The position numbers and the translations under genes are program-made. Below are positions 29,078-39,049 of a stretch of DNA of 64,000 nt, one piece after another. Each line of letters begins with the position of its first letter. Position 1 is the stretch's first letter. Below the pieces are notes generated by a model. That model saw only the letters and a program-made list of their open reading frames with translations, did no database searches and was not told the DNA's origin. Origin of the DNA: Candidatus Koribacter versatilis Ellin345 (GTDB taxonomy: Bacteria; Acidobacteriota; Terriglobia; Terriglobales; Acidobacteriaceae); the NCBI RefSeq assembly GCF_000014005.1, contig NC_008009.1, positions 1,178,001-1,242,000 on the forward strand. Reading direction: 5' to 3'.

Positions 29078-30511
29078 ATGCTCCTCGACCGGCAGACGTG
29101 TTCGCGGGCGCGGTTGTCGCGCGATCCTCGCTTCGACGGCAAGTTTTTCATCGCCGTCTTGACCACGCGGGTGTACTGCCGCTCGATCTGTTCCGCCCGC
29201 ACCTGTCAGGAGAAAAATGTGCGGTACTACCCAACCGCCGCCGCGGCGGAAGAGGCAGGATTTCGTCCGTGCCTGCGCTGCCGGCCGGAGTGCTCGCCCG
29301 GAACGCCGGCGTGGCTGGGAACGCCGAGCACGGTGACGCGCGGGCTTCGCTTGCTCAACGAGCGCGCTCTCGATGACGGTGGAATCGAATATCTGGCGGA
29401 GCGGTTAGGAATTGGCGGACGCCACTTGCGCCGATTGTTCCTCCAGCATCTGGGAGCATCGCCACGCGCGGTGGCTCAAACTCGGCGATTACATTTCGCG
29501 AAGAAACTGATTGATGAAACCAGCCTGCCGATGAGCGAGGTCTCGGAGGCATCAGGCTTCGGCTGCGTACGACGGTTTAATGCAAACATCCGCGCGACCT
29601 TCCATCGCACGCCGTCGCAACTGCGCGCGCTGGCGAGGAATGCGTTTGAAACGCACGAGCACGAATATGTGTTTCGGCTGCGGTACCGTCCGCCGTATCA
29701 CTGGCTCGGGATGTTGGATTTTCTGCGTCCGCGCGCGACACCCGGCGTGGAGTGCGTAACAGAAGACGCTTACGCCCGATCGATCTCGTTACACGGTAAA
29801 GAGGGAAGCTTCGAAGTGACCCACGCACCGGAGCAGCACTCGCTGGTGTTGCGCGTGAACTTCGAGGACTCGTCGGCGTTGTTTCAGATTGTGGAGCGCG
29901 TCCGCGCGATGTTTGACCTGAACGCAGACTGGGGTTCGATTGCCGGGGTGCTCGAGAACGATCGGCTACTTCGCGGACATCTGAAGGGCGATCCGGGGCG
30001 ACGTTTGCCTGGGGCTTGGGATGGCTTTGAACTCGCCGTCCGGGCCGTTCTCGGCCAGCAGATCAGCGTGGCAGCGGCGACCAATCTCGCCGGACAAATC
30101 GCTCGCAAGTTCGGACGGCCCTTGCGGAAGTCGAATGGGATCTCGCATCTGTTTCCGACTCCCGAAATTCTGGCAGACGCTGCTTCCTTGCCGCTGCCGA
30201 TGAAACGGGCGGAAACCATCCGCGCGTTGGCGTGCGCGGTCCGCGACTGCGAGCTTCAGTTCGATGCAATTACCGACGTGCCGCAGTTCTGCGAACAATT
30301 GAAGACCATCCCGGGAATCGGCGACTGGACGGCGCAGTACGTTGCCCTGCGGGCGCTACGCGAGCCCGACGCGTTTCCCGCAGGCGACCTCGGCCTGCAA
30401 AAAAGCCTGGGCGTGAAATCGTCGGCAGAGTTAGAGCGAAGGGCAGAGAACTGGCGGCCCTGGCGCGGGTACGCTGCCATCTATATGTGGAGCGCTGGAC
30501 ACTCGCTGTAA
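29078..30511 (+). CDS. Ada N-domain/AraC HTH fused to AlkA-type DNA glycosylase
   Basis: This 477-residue fusion joins three parts. Residues about 1-75 are the Ada methyl-phosphotriester domain, with zinc ligands in VYCRSIC and RPCLRCRPE. Residues about 85-180 are an AraC-type double HTH (GIEYLAERLGIGGRHLRRLF, EVSEASGFGCVRRFNANIR). Residues about 190-477 are an AlkA-like 3-methyladenine DNA glycosylase, with VRAVLGQQISVAAA and the helix-hairpin-helix LKTIPGIGDWTAQYVALRAL followed by the catalytic Asp in FPAGDLGLQ. It probably senses alkylated phosphates, activates its own regulon and excises alkylated bases. Related fusions occur in mycobacteria. The O6-methylguanine transferase domain of Ada is absent here. 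Confidence 0.94.
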   Translation: MLLDRQTCSRARLSRDPRFDGKFFIAVLTTRVYCRSICSARTCQEKNVRYYPTAAAAEEAGFRPCLRCRPECSPGTPAWLGTPSTVTRGLRLLNERALDDGGIEYLAERLGIGGRHLRRLFLQHLGASPRAVAQTRRLHFAKKLIDETSLPMSEVSEASGFGCVRRFNANIRATFHRTPSQLRALARNAFETHEHEYVFRLRYRPPYHWLGMLDFLRPRATPGVECVTEDAYARSISLHGKEGSFEVTHAPEQHSLVLRVNFEDSSALFQIVERVRAMFDLNADWGSIAGVLENDRLLRGHLKGDPGRRLPGAWDGFELAVRAVLGQQISVAAATNLAGQIARKFGRPLRKSNGISHLFPTPEILADAASLPLPMKRAETIRALACAVRDCELQFDAITDVPQFCEQLKTIPGIGDWTAQYVALRALREPDAFPAGDLGLQKSLGVKSSAELERRAENWRPWRGYAAIYMWSAGHSL

Positions 30512-30822
30512 GGCGAATCGGAGACGAAAAACAGTCCTCGCTCGCGCTTATAGTTTCGCGATTTACATAAGCCCTCAAAAGCCACAGTTATGGGGTGTGA
30601 GCTTCGTCACAATTTCAAGTGACAAGGGTCACCGTCCTTATCACATTCCGCACGGGACAATCTATGCGTGTTCGGGGCCGTTCAACGTCGACCCGTCTTA
30701 GCCTCCAATCAGCCGGGAAATTCTTATTTGAAATATCGCCATCATAAAAGTCCGAAACTGTGTTTTGCCCCAGTATTTCTGCGGGTGAATGCGGATTCCG
30801 GACAGGAAGTGAGAAGCCCATC
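30512..30822. other. Upstream region of the CoA-transferase/oxidoreductase operon
   Basis: This 311-base gap has no gene. At 30606-30632 three GTCAC/GTGAC half-sites occur: GTCAC, eight bases, GTGAC, four bases, GTCAC. Each adjacent pair forms an inverted repeat, so a dimeric regulator could bind. AT-rich sequence near 30725-30760 could hold the promoter. AGGAAGTGAG lies upstream of the first start codon of the operon. Confidence 0.45.
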
Positions 30823-31284
30823 ATGATCATGGCTTACCGATTCGTGCGGCTGATTGAAACCCACTCTGAGGGCCTGGCGAAGGCGCTGCGAAAAAAGATT
30901 GAGAACTGTCCCAAACTCGTCGATTACCACAATGTGCCTGCCGAGGAACTGACCGAGCGGGTGTACGAGGTTTACCGCCATCTCGGTGAATGGCTTTTGG
31001 GCAAAACCGAAGCTGACATCGAACAACGCTACTCGGCGATCGGGAAAAAGCGCGCGCAACAGGGAGTTCCGTCGTGCCAGGTTACGTGGACCATCTGCCT
31101 GGTGAAAGAGAACCTGTGGGACTACCTGAAACAGGAGTCGGTGATCGAGCGTCCTGCCGAAATTTTTGGTGAGTTAGAGGTGCTGGAGTTGTTGGACCAA
31201 TTTTTTGATCGCGCAATTTATTACGCCGCGGTCGGCCACGAGCAGGCCCGCGTCGAAATGGCGCAAGTGGCCATTCATTCCTAG
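30823..31284 (+). CDS. All-helical protein resembling the RsbRD N-terminal domain
   Basis: I start at the ATG at 30823, with an ATG two codons later as the alternative. The 153-residue product is predicted fully helical: FVRLIETHSEGLAKALRKKI, PAEELTERVYEVYRHLGEWL, IEQRYSAIGKKRAQQGVP and CLVKENLWDYLKQE. This pattern resembles the RsbRD/RsbR N-terminal sensor domain of stressosome-type proteins, but without a STAS domain. It begins the operon with CoA-transferase and oxidoreductase genes, 10 bases before the next start, so a regulatory or scaffold role in that pathway is plausible. The family assignment is from memory of the pattern and is modest. Confidence 0.65.
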   Translation: MIMAYRFVRLIETHSEGLAKALRKKIENCPKLVDYHNVPAEELTERVYEVYRHLGEWLLGKTEADIEQRYSAIGKKRAQQGVPSCQVTWTICLVKENLWDYLKQESVIERPAEIFGELEVLELLDQFFDRAIYYAAVGHEQARVEMAQVAIHS

Positions 31285-31294
31285 GGAGATTCGC

Positions 31295-32626
31295 ATGTCT
31301 TGGTTTGTGGAGTACGAACGCAAGAGAAAGAACAGCGCCGCCGAGGCGCTTAAGGCTGTTCAGTCGGGGATGCGCGTCTGGGTCCATGCCAACAGCGGCT
31401 TCCCGCAGGTGCTTGCCGATGCGTTGACCGCACGCGCGCCCGAACTGCGCGACGTCGAAGTCGCTCACCTGCTGGGCATGGGCAAAGCTCGCTATGCGGA
31501 GCCGGAATACGCAGCATCGTTCCGTCCGAATGCGCTGTTCATCGGTCCAAGCGTGCGCACTGCCGTCAACGACGGGCGCGCCGATTACACGCCCATCCAT
31601 CTCAGCGAGATCGAAGCCCTGTTTACCAGCGGCGCGATGCCGATTGATATCGCGCTGATCCATACCTCGCGTCCCGATGAACACGGCTTTGTGAGCCTTG
31701 GCACTTCGATCGAGACCACTCTCTCCGCCGCGCGCGCAGCGAAGTACGTGATCGCGCAAACCAACGTGCAGATGCCGAAGACCTGCGGCAACACCTACCT
31801 GCACGTCAGCGAGATTGACGCGTTCGTCGAAGTCGATGTTCCGCTCGCCGAAATGACGATCCACGAAGCCACCGCGGAGCACCAGGAAATCGCCAAGCAT
31901 ATCGCTCCGCTCATTGAAGACGGCTGCACCATCCAGACCGGTATCGGCGGCATTCCCGACGCCATCCTGCCGCACCTTATGGACCGCAAGAACCTCGGCG
32001 TGCACACCGAGACCATCAGCGAAGGCGCGATCCCGCTGATCGAGGCCGGCGTAATCAACGGCCGCATGAAGACCCTGAATCCGAATAAAGTCACGCTTGG
32101 TTTCGTGCTCGGAACTCGGCGCATGTACGACTACGTGCGTATGAATTCGATCTTTGACTTCCGGCCGAACAGCTACACCAACGATCCCTACGTGGTTGCA
32201 CGTCACGACAACATGGTCGCCATCAACTCGGCGCTCGAGATCGATATCACCGGCCAGGTTTGTTCTGACTCGGTAGGCCAGAAGTTCTACAGCGGCTTTG
32301 GCGGACAGCTTGATTTCATCCGCGGCGCTGGACGTTCCAAGAATGGCAAGCCGGTGATCGCCCTGCCGGCGACGGCGAAAAACGGAACCATCTCGAAGAT
32401 CGTCCCGATGTTGAAGCCCGGCGCGGGCGTGGTTACGACGCGCGCTGATGTTCATTTCGTCGCGACGGAATTCGGCATTGTGAATTTGCACGGCAAAACA
32501 GTGCGGGAGCGGGCGGAATTGCTGATCAGTATCGCGCACCCGAAGTTCCGCAAAGAGTTATTGGAGCATTGCGAAAAAATGAAGTGGACCCGCTCAGGAG
32601 AGTTAGTGGGCGCGGCTGCGTTGTAA
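31295..32626 (+). CDS. Acetyl-CoA hydrolase/4-hydroxybutyrate CoA-transferase family enzyme
   Basis: I start at the ATG at 31295, with AGGGAG upstream; the longer frame overlaps the previous gene by 80 bases. The 443-residue enzyme has the two-domain CoA-transferase fold. It shows the oxyanion or CoA-binding stretch [10 protein letters not shown], the motif [11 protein letters not shown] that probably carries the catalytic Glu, and [10 protein letters not shown] and [10 protein letters not shown] typical of the Cat1/AbfT group. It moves CoA between short-chain acids and acyl-CoA, or hydrolyses acyl-CoA. The neighbouring ferredoxin oxidoreductase would produce acyl-CoA, so this enzyme may release the acid or recycle CoA. 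Its exact substrate is not determined. Confidence 0.9.
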   Translation: MSWFVEYERKRKNSAAEALKAVQSGMRVWVHANSGFPQVLADALTARAPELRDVEVAHLLGMGKARYAEPEYAASFRPNALFIGPSVRTAVNDGRADYTPIHLSEIEALFTSGAMPIDIALIHTSRPDEHGFVSLGTSIETTLSAARAAKYVIAQTNVQMPKTCGNTYLHVSEIDAFVEVDVPLAEMTIHEATAEHQEIAKHIAPLIEDGCTIQTGIGGIPDAILPHLMDRKNLGVHTETISEGAIPLIEAGVINGRMKTLNPNKVTLGFVLGTRRMYDYVRMNSIFDFRPNSYTNDPYVVARHDNMVAINSALEIDITGQVCSDSVGQKFYSGFGGQLDFIRGAGRSKNGKPVIALPATAKNGTISKIVPMLKPGAGVVTTRADVHFVATEFGIVNLHGKTVRERAELLISIAHPKFRKELLEHCEKMKWTRSGELVGAAAL

Positions 32627-32648
32627 CAAAACTATAAAGAGGCAATCG

Positions 32649-32939
32649 ATGGCGGAAGCACGCGGTTACGTAACGGTTGATGCGGAGGAGTGCAAAGGCT
32701 GCGGATTGTGCGTTGAGTCGTGCCCTCCGAACTGCCTGGAACTCGCTCCGGAGTTGAGCCACCAGGGCGTTCACCCGGCGCAGTACACCGGGGAGAAATG
32801 CACTGGCTGCGGCATTTGTTTCTACTGCTGCCCGGAGCCGGGCGCAATAACGGTTTACAGACACACCATGCCGGCAAAACAGCCGGCTCTTTCTTCGTCT
32901 GGCGAAGGGAAGGAGACGGCCCATGCGGCAACTGTGTAA
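32649..32939 (+). CDS. 2-oxoacid:ferredoxin oxidoreductase, delta (2x[4Fe-4S] ferredoxin) subunit
   Basis: This 96-residue protein has two CxxCxxC...CP clusters: [12 protein letters not shown] and [12 protein letters not shown], each binding a [4Fe-4S] centre. This is the electron-transfer subunit of 2-oxoacid:ferredoxin oxidoreductases of the Vor/Kor type. It lies between the CoA-transferase and the alpha subunit. Its 3' end overlaps the alpha-subunit start by 17 bases, which suggests translational coupling. Electrons probably leave through this subunit to ferredoxin. Confidence 0.93.
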   Translation: MAEARGYVTVDAEECKGCGLCVESCPPNCLELAPELSHQGVHPAQYTGEKCTGCGICFYCCPEPGAITVYRHTMPAKQPALSSSGEGKETAHAATV

Positions 32940-33975
32940 GGGAAATGTCGCGATTGTGAAAGGGGCCATCATGGCGGGATGCCGCGGGTATTACGGCTAT
33001 CCCATCACTCCAGCCAGTGAAATTGCCGAGTATGCGGCGCTGTTGTTCCCGCAAGTCGGCGGCACCTTCATCCAGGCCGAGAGCGAAGTTTCGGCCATCA
33101 ACATGGTGTACGGCGCGGCCTCCGCGGGCGTGCGCACCATGAGCGGATCTTCCGGCCCAGGCATTAGCCTGATGCAGGAAGGGATCAGCTACTGCGCGGG
33201 CTCCGAACTGCCCTGCGTCATTGTAGACATCGTGCGCGGCGGCCCCGGGCTTGGCAATATTGCCCCCGAGCAGAGCGACTACTTCGCAATGACCAAGGGC
33301 GGTGGCCACGGTTGCTATCGCAACATTGTTCTCGCTCCGGCTTCGGTGCAGGAGATGTTCGACTACACCATCAAGGCCTTCGAACTCTCCGACAAATATC
33401 GCAATCCGACCGTCATCATGACCGACGGCTTCGTCGGCCAGATGATGGAGCCGCTTGAAATCGATTTTCGCGACATCGTGCCCCCTGAGAAACCTTGGGC
33501 GGTGAAGGGAACTCACGAGACCCGCAAGAACCTGATCAGTTCCATCTATCTCACCCCCGATCAGCTAGAGGCGCACATTCGTCACCTCGAGAAGAAGTAC
33601 AAAACGATCGAAGAGAACGAGACGCTGTCTGAGACCTACATGGCCGAGGACGCCGAGATCCTCGTTGTCGGTCACGGCATCATCTCTCGCGTGCTGCGTT
33701 CCACCGTAGATATGGCGCGCGCACAAGGCATGAAGGTCGGGCTCTTCCGGCCCATCACCCTGTGGCCGTTCCCGTCGAAAGAACTGGCAAAAGCCGCGAA
33801 GAACGTGGCCTGCATCCTGACCGTCGAACTCAGTACCGGACAGATGGTGGAAGACGTGAAGCTCGCCGTGAACGGCCGAGTTCCGGTCGAGTTCTATGGA
33901 CGCTGCGGCGGCAATGTGCCGTCGGCAGAAGAAGTTAACGCAGAACTATTCAGCCGCGTCGCGAGCCTGGTTTAG
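32923..33975 (+). CDS. 2-oxoacid:ferredoxin oxidoreductase, alpha subunit (VorB/KorA-like)
   Basis: This 350-residue subunit has the pyrimidine-binding fold of the enzyme family: [51 protein letters not shown] and [18 protein letters not shown]. These are close to VorB, which serves branched-chain 2-oxoacids, and to KorA. AAGGAGA lies upstream of the ATG. With the following TPP-binding subunit it forms the active site that converts a 2-oxoacid plus CoA to acyl-CoA, CO2 and reduced ferredoxin. Whether the substrate is a branched-chain keto acid or 2-oxoglutarate is not decided by sequence here. Confidence 0.93.
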   Translation: MRQLCKGNVAIVKGAIMAGCRGYYGYPITPASEIAEYAALLFPQVGGTFIQAESEVSAINMVYGAASAGVRTMSGSSGPGISLMQEGISYCAGSELPCVIVDIVRGGPGLGNIAPEQSDYFAMTKGGGHGCYRNIVLAPASVQEMFDYTIKAFELSDKYRNPTVIMTDGFVGQMMEPLEIDFRDIVPPEKPWAVKGTHETRKNLISSIYLTPDQLEAHIRHLEKKYKTIEENETLSETYMAEDAEILVVGHGIISRVLRSTVDMARAQGMKVGLFRPITLWPFPSKELAKAAKNVACILTVELSTGQMVEDVKLAVNGRVPVEFYGRCGGNVPSAEEVNAELFSRVASLV

Positions 33976-33988
33976 GAGGAGGAGAGAC

Positions 33989-35440
<1,452 letters not shown>

Positions 35441-35455
35441 CTTTTCCCTTCGAAC

Positions 35456-35487
35456 GGCGGTGGGCCTTCGTGCCTGCCGCCTTTTTG
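35456..35487 (+). terminator. Likely terminator after the oxidoreductase operon
   Basis: GGCGG...CCGCC with an inner imperfect stem around CTTCG is followed by CTTTTTG. It begins 16 bases after the beta-gamma stop codon. Confidence 0.6.
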
Positions 35488-35616
35488 TTAAAACTCTCGG
35501 ACTAATAGGTTTCCACTATGGCCTCCCAACTCGGCCACGCATAGGCTTTCCCACCAACCGTTCCTTGTGGGGACTGAGTTTCGCAACTGAACAACTGAAT
35601 CGCACCAGGAGAGACT

Positions 35617-36696
35617 ATGTCGTCGAGCGCCTCTGCCGCACCCGCTTTTGCTGTCGCCGATGTCCCGAAGAAATCTGCTGTCACCACTGCGCAGATCGTT
35701 ACCGTCATCTTCCTCGGCCTCGCCATGGCGCTCTATTTCTGGGTTGATTCGCGATACCCCTCATTGATGAAGAAGTACCACGCCGGCCACGCGGTGAAGG
35801 CTGCGGGCGCCATCAGCTTCGACGCGATCCTTCCCGTCAACCCAACCATGCCGCTGACGACACGCATCGTGCGTACCTCCGGCAATTGGCTCTATACGAA
35901 CCGCATCGGGATGAGCTTCGGTATGGGGTTCGGCGCGTTGCTGCTCACGCTCCTGCCCATGTTCGCGCGCCGCCGGTTCAAAAGCGGATTTGCCAATACC
36001 GTGCTCGGCGTCGCAGCGGGTGCGCCGCTCGGCGTGTGCGCCAATTGCGTCGCGCCCATCGGACGCGGCCTGGTGCAGGCCGGCGCTAGTCCCAACACCG
36101 CGCTCGCGACCATGATCAGTTCGCCCACGCTTAACGTTGTCGTGCTGGCGATGGCATTCAGCCTGTTCCCGCTGCCGGTTGCCATCACCAAGATTGCGAC
36201 CGTGCTCGCGCTGCTCGCGCTGGTGCCGTGGTTTGCGCCAAAGCCCGAGCCGGAATTCGCCTGTGAGATTCCGCAATCGGCAGCCGCCGGATCGGCCGTA
36301 GTGCTCTTCCTCAAGAACCTTGCGAAGATGATCGCGATCACGCTGCCGTTCATGGTGCTCGCCGGCGTTCTCGGCGCAATCCTCGCCGAAGCCCTGCCAT
36401 CGAGCAGCCTGCCCGCGCACGTTTCGATTCTCGGAATCATTCTTGTCGCGCTGATCGGCGCATTCCTGCCGGTACCGATGGCTTTCGACGTCGCAATCGC
36501 GTTCGTACTGATGTCGCGCGGGGTGGCGCTGCCCTATGTCGTGACGCTACTCTGCACCCTCGGCTGCTTCAGCATTTATTCGGCGCTGATCGTGGGCAAG
36601 AGCCTGTCGTGGAAGACCGCCGGCAAGATGTACGGCACGGTGGCCGCGCTGGGAATCGTCGCGGGATTGGTGACCGCGGCGTGGAGCGGATTCTAG
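35617..36696 (+). CDS. Predicted permease, ArsP/YraQ-like
   Basis: This 359-residue inner-membrane protein has CAGGAGAG before its start and about eight hydrophobic segments. A charged cytoplasmic or periplasmic linker (residues roughly 45-100) precedes the conserved part. The motif GAPLGVCANCVAPIGRG in the first repeat places two cysteines two residues apart in or near the membrane, as in the PF03773 permease group that includes ArsP. A second repeat has GAFLPVPMAFDVAIA in the matching place without cysteines. The family exports metalloids or small anionic or organic solutes, but the substrate cannot be named. It follows the oxidoreductase operon by 176 bases, past a terminator. Confidence 0.72.
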   Translation: MSSSASAAPAFAVADVPKKSAVTTAQIVTVIFLGLAMALYFWVDSRYPSLMKKYHAGHAVKAAGAISFDAILPVNPTMPLTTRIVRTSGNWLYTNRIGMSFGMGFGALLLTLLPMFARRRFKSGFANTVLGVAAGAPLGVCANCVAPIGRGLVQAGASPNTALATMISSPTLNVVVLAMAFSLFPLPVAITKIATVLALLALVPWFAPKPEPEFACEIPQSAAAGSAVVLFLKNLAKMIAITLPFMVLAGVLGAILAEALPSSSLPAHVSILGIILVALIGAFLPVPMAFDVAIAFVLMSRGVALPYVVTLLCTLGCFSIYSALIVGKSLSWKTAGKMYGTVAALGIVAGLVTAAWSGF

Positions 36697-37131
36697 TTAT
36701 AGGTGGACGATTTCGATATCGCCCCACTGCTCGTGTAGGTATTCGGCCGCAATCCGGCGATGGCAGTGCTCCGGCTTTTCCTCGGAGCAGAGAAGGCATG
36801 CATCCTCGAAGATTTCGCGATCGAGTGAGCCGGCTGCCTTACGCTCTTCCAGCAACTTACGAAACGCTGTCTCGTATGCCGGCCAATCCATCGCCTTCTT
36901 CTTGTAGGCATCGAGAATTTCTTGTGTCGGGGCTAATTCCGGGACATGCGTGTACTCGATACTTGCGATTGCTTTGAGGAAGTACCGCAGGTCGTCTTTC
37001 TTTGAAAAGCCCGCGAGCTGCGATGTGTTGTTGAGCCGGACGTCGATGACGCGCCTTACGCTCCCCGCTATGAGCGCGGGGAAGAATTCGTCCGCACTCT
37101 TCTTCGTAAATCCAATCGTGAACAGCTTCAT
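36697..37131 (-). CDS. DUF488 family protein, last gene of a three-gene cassette
   Basis: This 144-residue protein has the DUF488 pattern: an N-terminal FTIGFTKKSADEFF, an Asp-Arg strand end VIDVRLNN, and the C-terminal signature CLLCSEEKPEHCHRRIAA with Cys, Glu and CHR. The CHR residues are the most conserved part of the family and suggest a catalytic or nucleotide-binding role, but no function is established to my knowledge. The ATG overlaps the stop of the preceding DUF488 gene by 4 bases. It shares the core layout with that gene but differs in sequence, so the two are diverged paralogues and not a recent copy. Confidence 0.85.
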   Translation of the reverse strand: MKLFTIGFTKKSADEFFPALIAGSVRRVIDVRLNNTSQLAGFSKKDDLRYFLKAIASIEYTHVPELAPTQEILDAYKKKAMDWPAYETAFRKLLEERKAAGSLDREIFEDACLLCSEEKPEHCHRRIAAEYLHEQWGDIEIVHL

Positions 37132-37733
37132 CGGTGTTCCTCTTCGGTTTTCGTGAAGGCAATCTTCTCTTCCTGCATTTCGTAGGCGATTGCGACCAGT
37201 TCGTCTTCCCCTTTGAAAAGATGCATGGAACCGAGCGACAAACCATGCCTCAGCCGTTCGATCGTCTCCCGATGGTCTTCAACAAGCTTCTCGCCGACGA
37301 TATGTTTTATTTCGAATCCGCGGGCCGCGAGCTGCCTGGCAACCAGGATCGTGCGATGGCAATCCAGTGGTTCCTTCTCCGCGCAGAGGATCGCGATCGT
37401 GTATCCCTTTGCAAGGCCGGCATGGATGCGATCGAGTCCGTGCTGAAAGAGGGCCGTCTCCGCGAGCCGCCCATATCGCACCCGTCCATTGTCGTAGCAA
37501 CGCGTATCCTCGCTCCGCGCTCCAAGTTCCTTGCCGAGAAATATGTATTGGATCCCCGCGCGCTTCAGCGAATCTTCCAGCGGATCGCGATTGAACTGCG
37601 GATACAACCGGCTATAGGGCTGCGAGCGTACATCCGCAACCGCGGTAATCCCATTCTGCCGAAGCAATGCGATCAGTTCTTCGATCGATCGGTTCGAATG
37701 TCCGATGGTGAAGACGGTGCTCACCCGCGCCAT
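37128..37733 (-). CDS. DUF488 family protein, second gene of a three-gene cassette
   Basis: I start at the ATG at 37733 because VFTIGHSNRSIEEL, the typical DUF488 beginning, follows at once. The longer frame lies inside the upstream gene. The 201-residue protein has VADVRSQPYSRLYPQF, LGKELGARSED and AILCAEKEPLDCHRTILVARQL, the full set of family motifs, followed by a C-terminal extension rich in charged residues (about 60 residues). It overlaps the upstream gene by 13 bases and the next DUF488 gene by 4, so all three are translated together. Function is unknown. Confidence 0.85.
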   Translation of the reverse strand: MARVSTVFTIGHSNRSIEELIALLRQNGITAVADVRSQPYSRLYPQFNRDPLEDSLKRAGIQYIFLGKELGARSEDTRCYDNGRVRYGRLAETALFQHGLDRIHAGLAKGYTIAILCAEKEPLDCHRTILVARQLAARGFEIKHIVGEKLVEDHRETIERLRHGLSLGSMHLFKGEDELVAIAYEMQEEKIAFTKTEEEHR

Positions 37734-38410
37734 CCTGGAGTAATTACGCCGGCGCAGTACTTGTAGCAGTAGCCGGCGATCCACGGCTCGCCCAGGCTCA
37801 CGCATAGCAGCGCTTGTTCAAGGGGATACTCGCCTTCGCCTTCAGCCAGGTATTGCCGCTCGATCTCCGGATCGGTGATGGAGAAACGGTATTCCTCGCC
37901 ACGATAAAACAGGAAGCCGCGTGCGCGATGCCGCTCACCAAACTCCGTCTTCTCCGCGAAGACTTCCACTGAAAACTCCTCGGGTTGAATCAGCAACAGA
38001 GAATTTCGATATTGCTTCGCGTCCTCCGAGAAGATGCGGTCGTTGATGCCATGGCGGCTACTACATCCCGTGCCCCATAGCGACTCGACCTTATCCACCG
38101 CGTTGCGCAACTCGTTCCACGGACACAGACCTCGCCGCACCCAAGAGTGCCGGACGTCCACCAGGTGGTTCTCCGATTGATGTGCGTGGGGCCGCGGTTC
38201 CTTCAGCCCGATCTCGAGAATGTCTAGCAGGGAAGCATCTCCGCCGCGCGGCAGCCGTCGCTCACGCTCGTGTAGCTCCTGTGTCGGCCGGGCACTTACC
38301 GGACGAAGCCACGCCCCGAACGCCCCGTTGCTATAGATTTCTTTGCCGGCAATACATCGCCCCGAAGTCTGGCGCGAATTGGCAAGACAAACAAACCGTT
38401 TCGTATACAT
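37721..38410 (-). CDS. Protein of unknown function, possibly dual-OB-domain type, first gene of the DUF488 cassette
   Basis: This 229-residue protein begins TKRFVCLANSRQTSGRCIAG, a start I associate with proteins annotated as dual OB domain-containing; I cannot confirm this without a profile search. It has no signal or membrane segment. The charged middle (ERRLPRGGD, NHLVDVRHSWVRRG) and the beta-rich C-terminal half (FHARGFLFYRGEEYRF-like strand, LLCVSLGEPW) fit two small beta-barrel domains. OB folds often bind nucleic acid. It overlaps the next DUF488 gene by 13 bases, so it heads a tight unit whose joint role is unknown. Confidence 0.75.
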   Translation of the reverse strand: MYTKRFVCLANSRQTSGRCIAGKEIYSNGAFGAWLRPVSARPTQELHERERRLPRGGDASLLDILEIGLKEPRPHAHQSENHLVDVRHSWVRRGLCPWNELRNAVDKVESLWGTGCSSRHGINDRIFSEDAKQYRNSLLLIQPEEFSVEVFAEKTEFGERHRARGFLFYRGEEYRFSITDPEIERQYLAEGEGEYPLEQALLCVSLGEPWIAGYCYKYCAGVITPGWRG

Positions 38411-38510
38411 GCCGCTTCAAGTATCGCGACCGTCAGGGATCCGCGAAGTGACGCGGCTCACGTTGCGGATGTTCACGGGCATCCCATGATTGGGGTAGAC
38501 TCGTCGCAGC

Positions 38511-38672
38511 ATGTCTCCCAAAAAGAAGGTCTTCCGCAAAGTCACGGCCGTGAAGGCGCTCGCCCGCAAGGTGCTGGGCACCACTCCGCCCACTCGTAGG
38601 GCGCCTGGGACGAAGAAAGAGAAGACCGCGAAACACAAGCCGACGTTGGGAAAAATGTTGTCGGAAGAATAG
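38511..38672 (+). CDS. Very small basic protein
   Basis: This 53-residue frame starts MSPKKKVFRKVTAVKALARK and ends with LGKMLSEE. Almost a third of the residues are Lys or Arg, and there are Thr-Pro and Lys-rich stretches, as in small nucleic-acid-associated proteins. There is no clear Shine-Dalgarno sequence, though GGGGTAGA lies about 15 bases upstream. It sits between the divergent dual-OB gene and a convergent membrane-protein gene, which leaves it just enough space. It could also be a chance frame. Confidence 0.5.
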   Translation: MSPKKKVFRKVTAVKALARKVLGTTPPTRRAPGTKKEKTAKHKPTLGKMLSEE

Positions 38673-38678
38673 CCTCGG

Positions 38679-39047
38679 TTATCGCGGAAGCGGCAAAACG
38701 AAATTCAAAATCTCTGACACCAGCGCTGCGAGCGCCATCCCAAACACATAGGTCCGTAGATAGGTGTATTCCGTCCGGCGGGTGGCGTAGATCGCATAGA
38801 AGCCCACGAATACAGCGCTGTTAAAGGTGATGAAGAATCCGGTGGAGCGCATCATATCGCGCGCCGCTTTGTGCACGGCGACATACTGCGCCGGGGTGCG
38901 GCTCGACATAATGATTCCGTAGACCAGGATGTTCCAGGCAGCGAGGATCAGAACCACGATCAAAGTGAGTCGAAACCCGACATATCTTCGCACCAGAGCC
39001 GGTGTGTTGGTGCGCAGAAACTGTTCGGTCTTTTCCGCTACTGCCAT
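38679..39047 (-). CDS. Small membrane protein with four predicted helices
   Basis: I choose the ATG at 39047, two bases after the stop codon of the upstream phosphatase gene; the longer frame would overlap it. The 122-residue protein has helices near 25-45 (LIVVLILAAWNILVYGI), 70-92 (FITFNSAVFVGFYAIYA) and 100-120 (FGMALAALVSEILNFVL). The first 20 residues are soluble. Its immediate position after an RsbU-like phosphatase suggests co-translation and perhaps a membrane partner of it. I do not recognise a family. Confidence 0.72.
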   Translation of the reverse strand: MAVAEKTEQFLRTNTPALVRRYVGFRLTLIVVLILAAWNILVYGIIMSSRTPAQYVAVHKAARDMMRSTGFFITFNSAVFVGFYAIYATRRTEYTYLRTYVFGMALAALVSEILNFVLPLPR

Positions 39048-39049
39048 CT

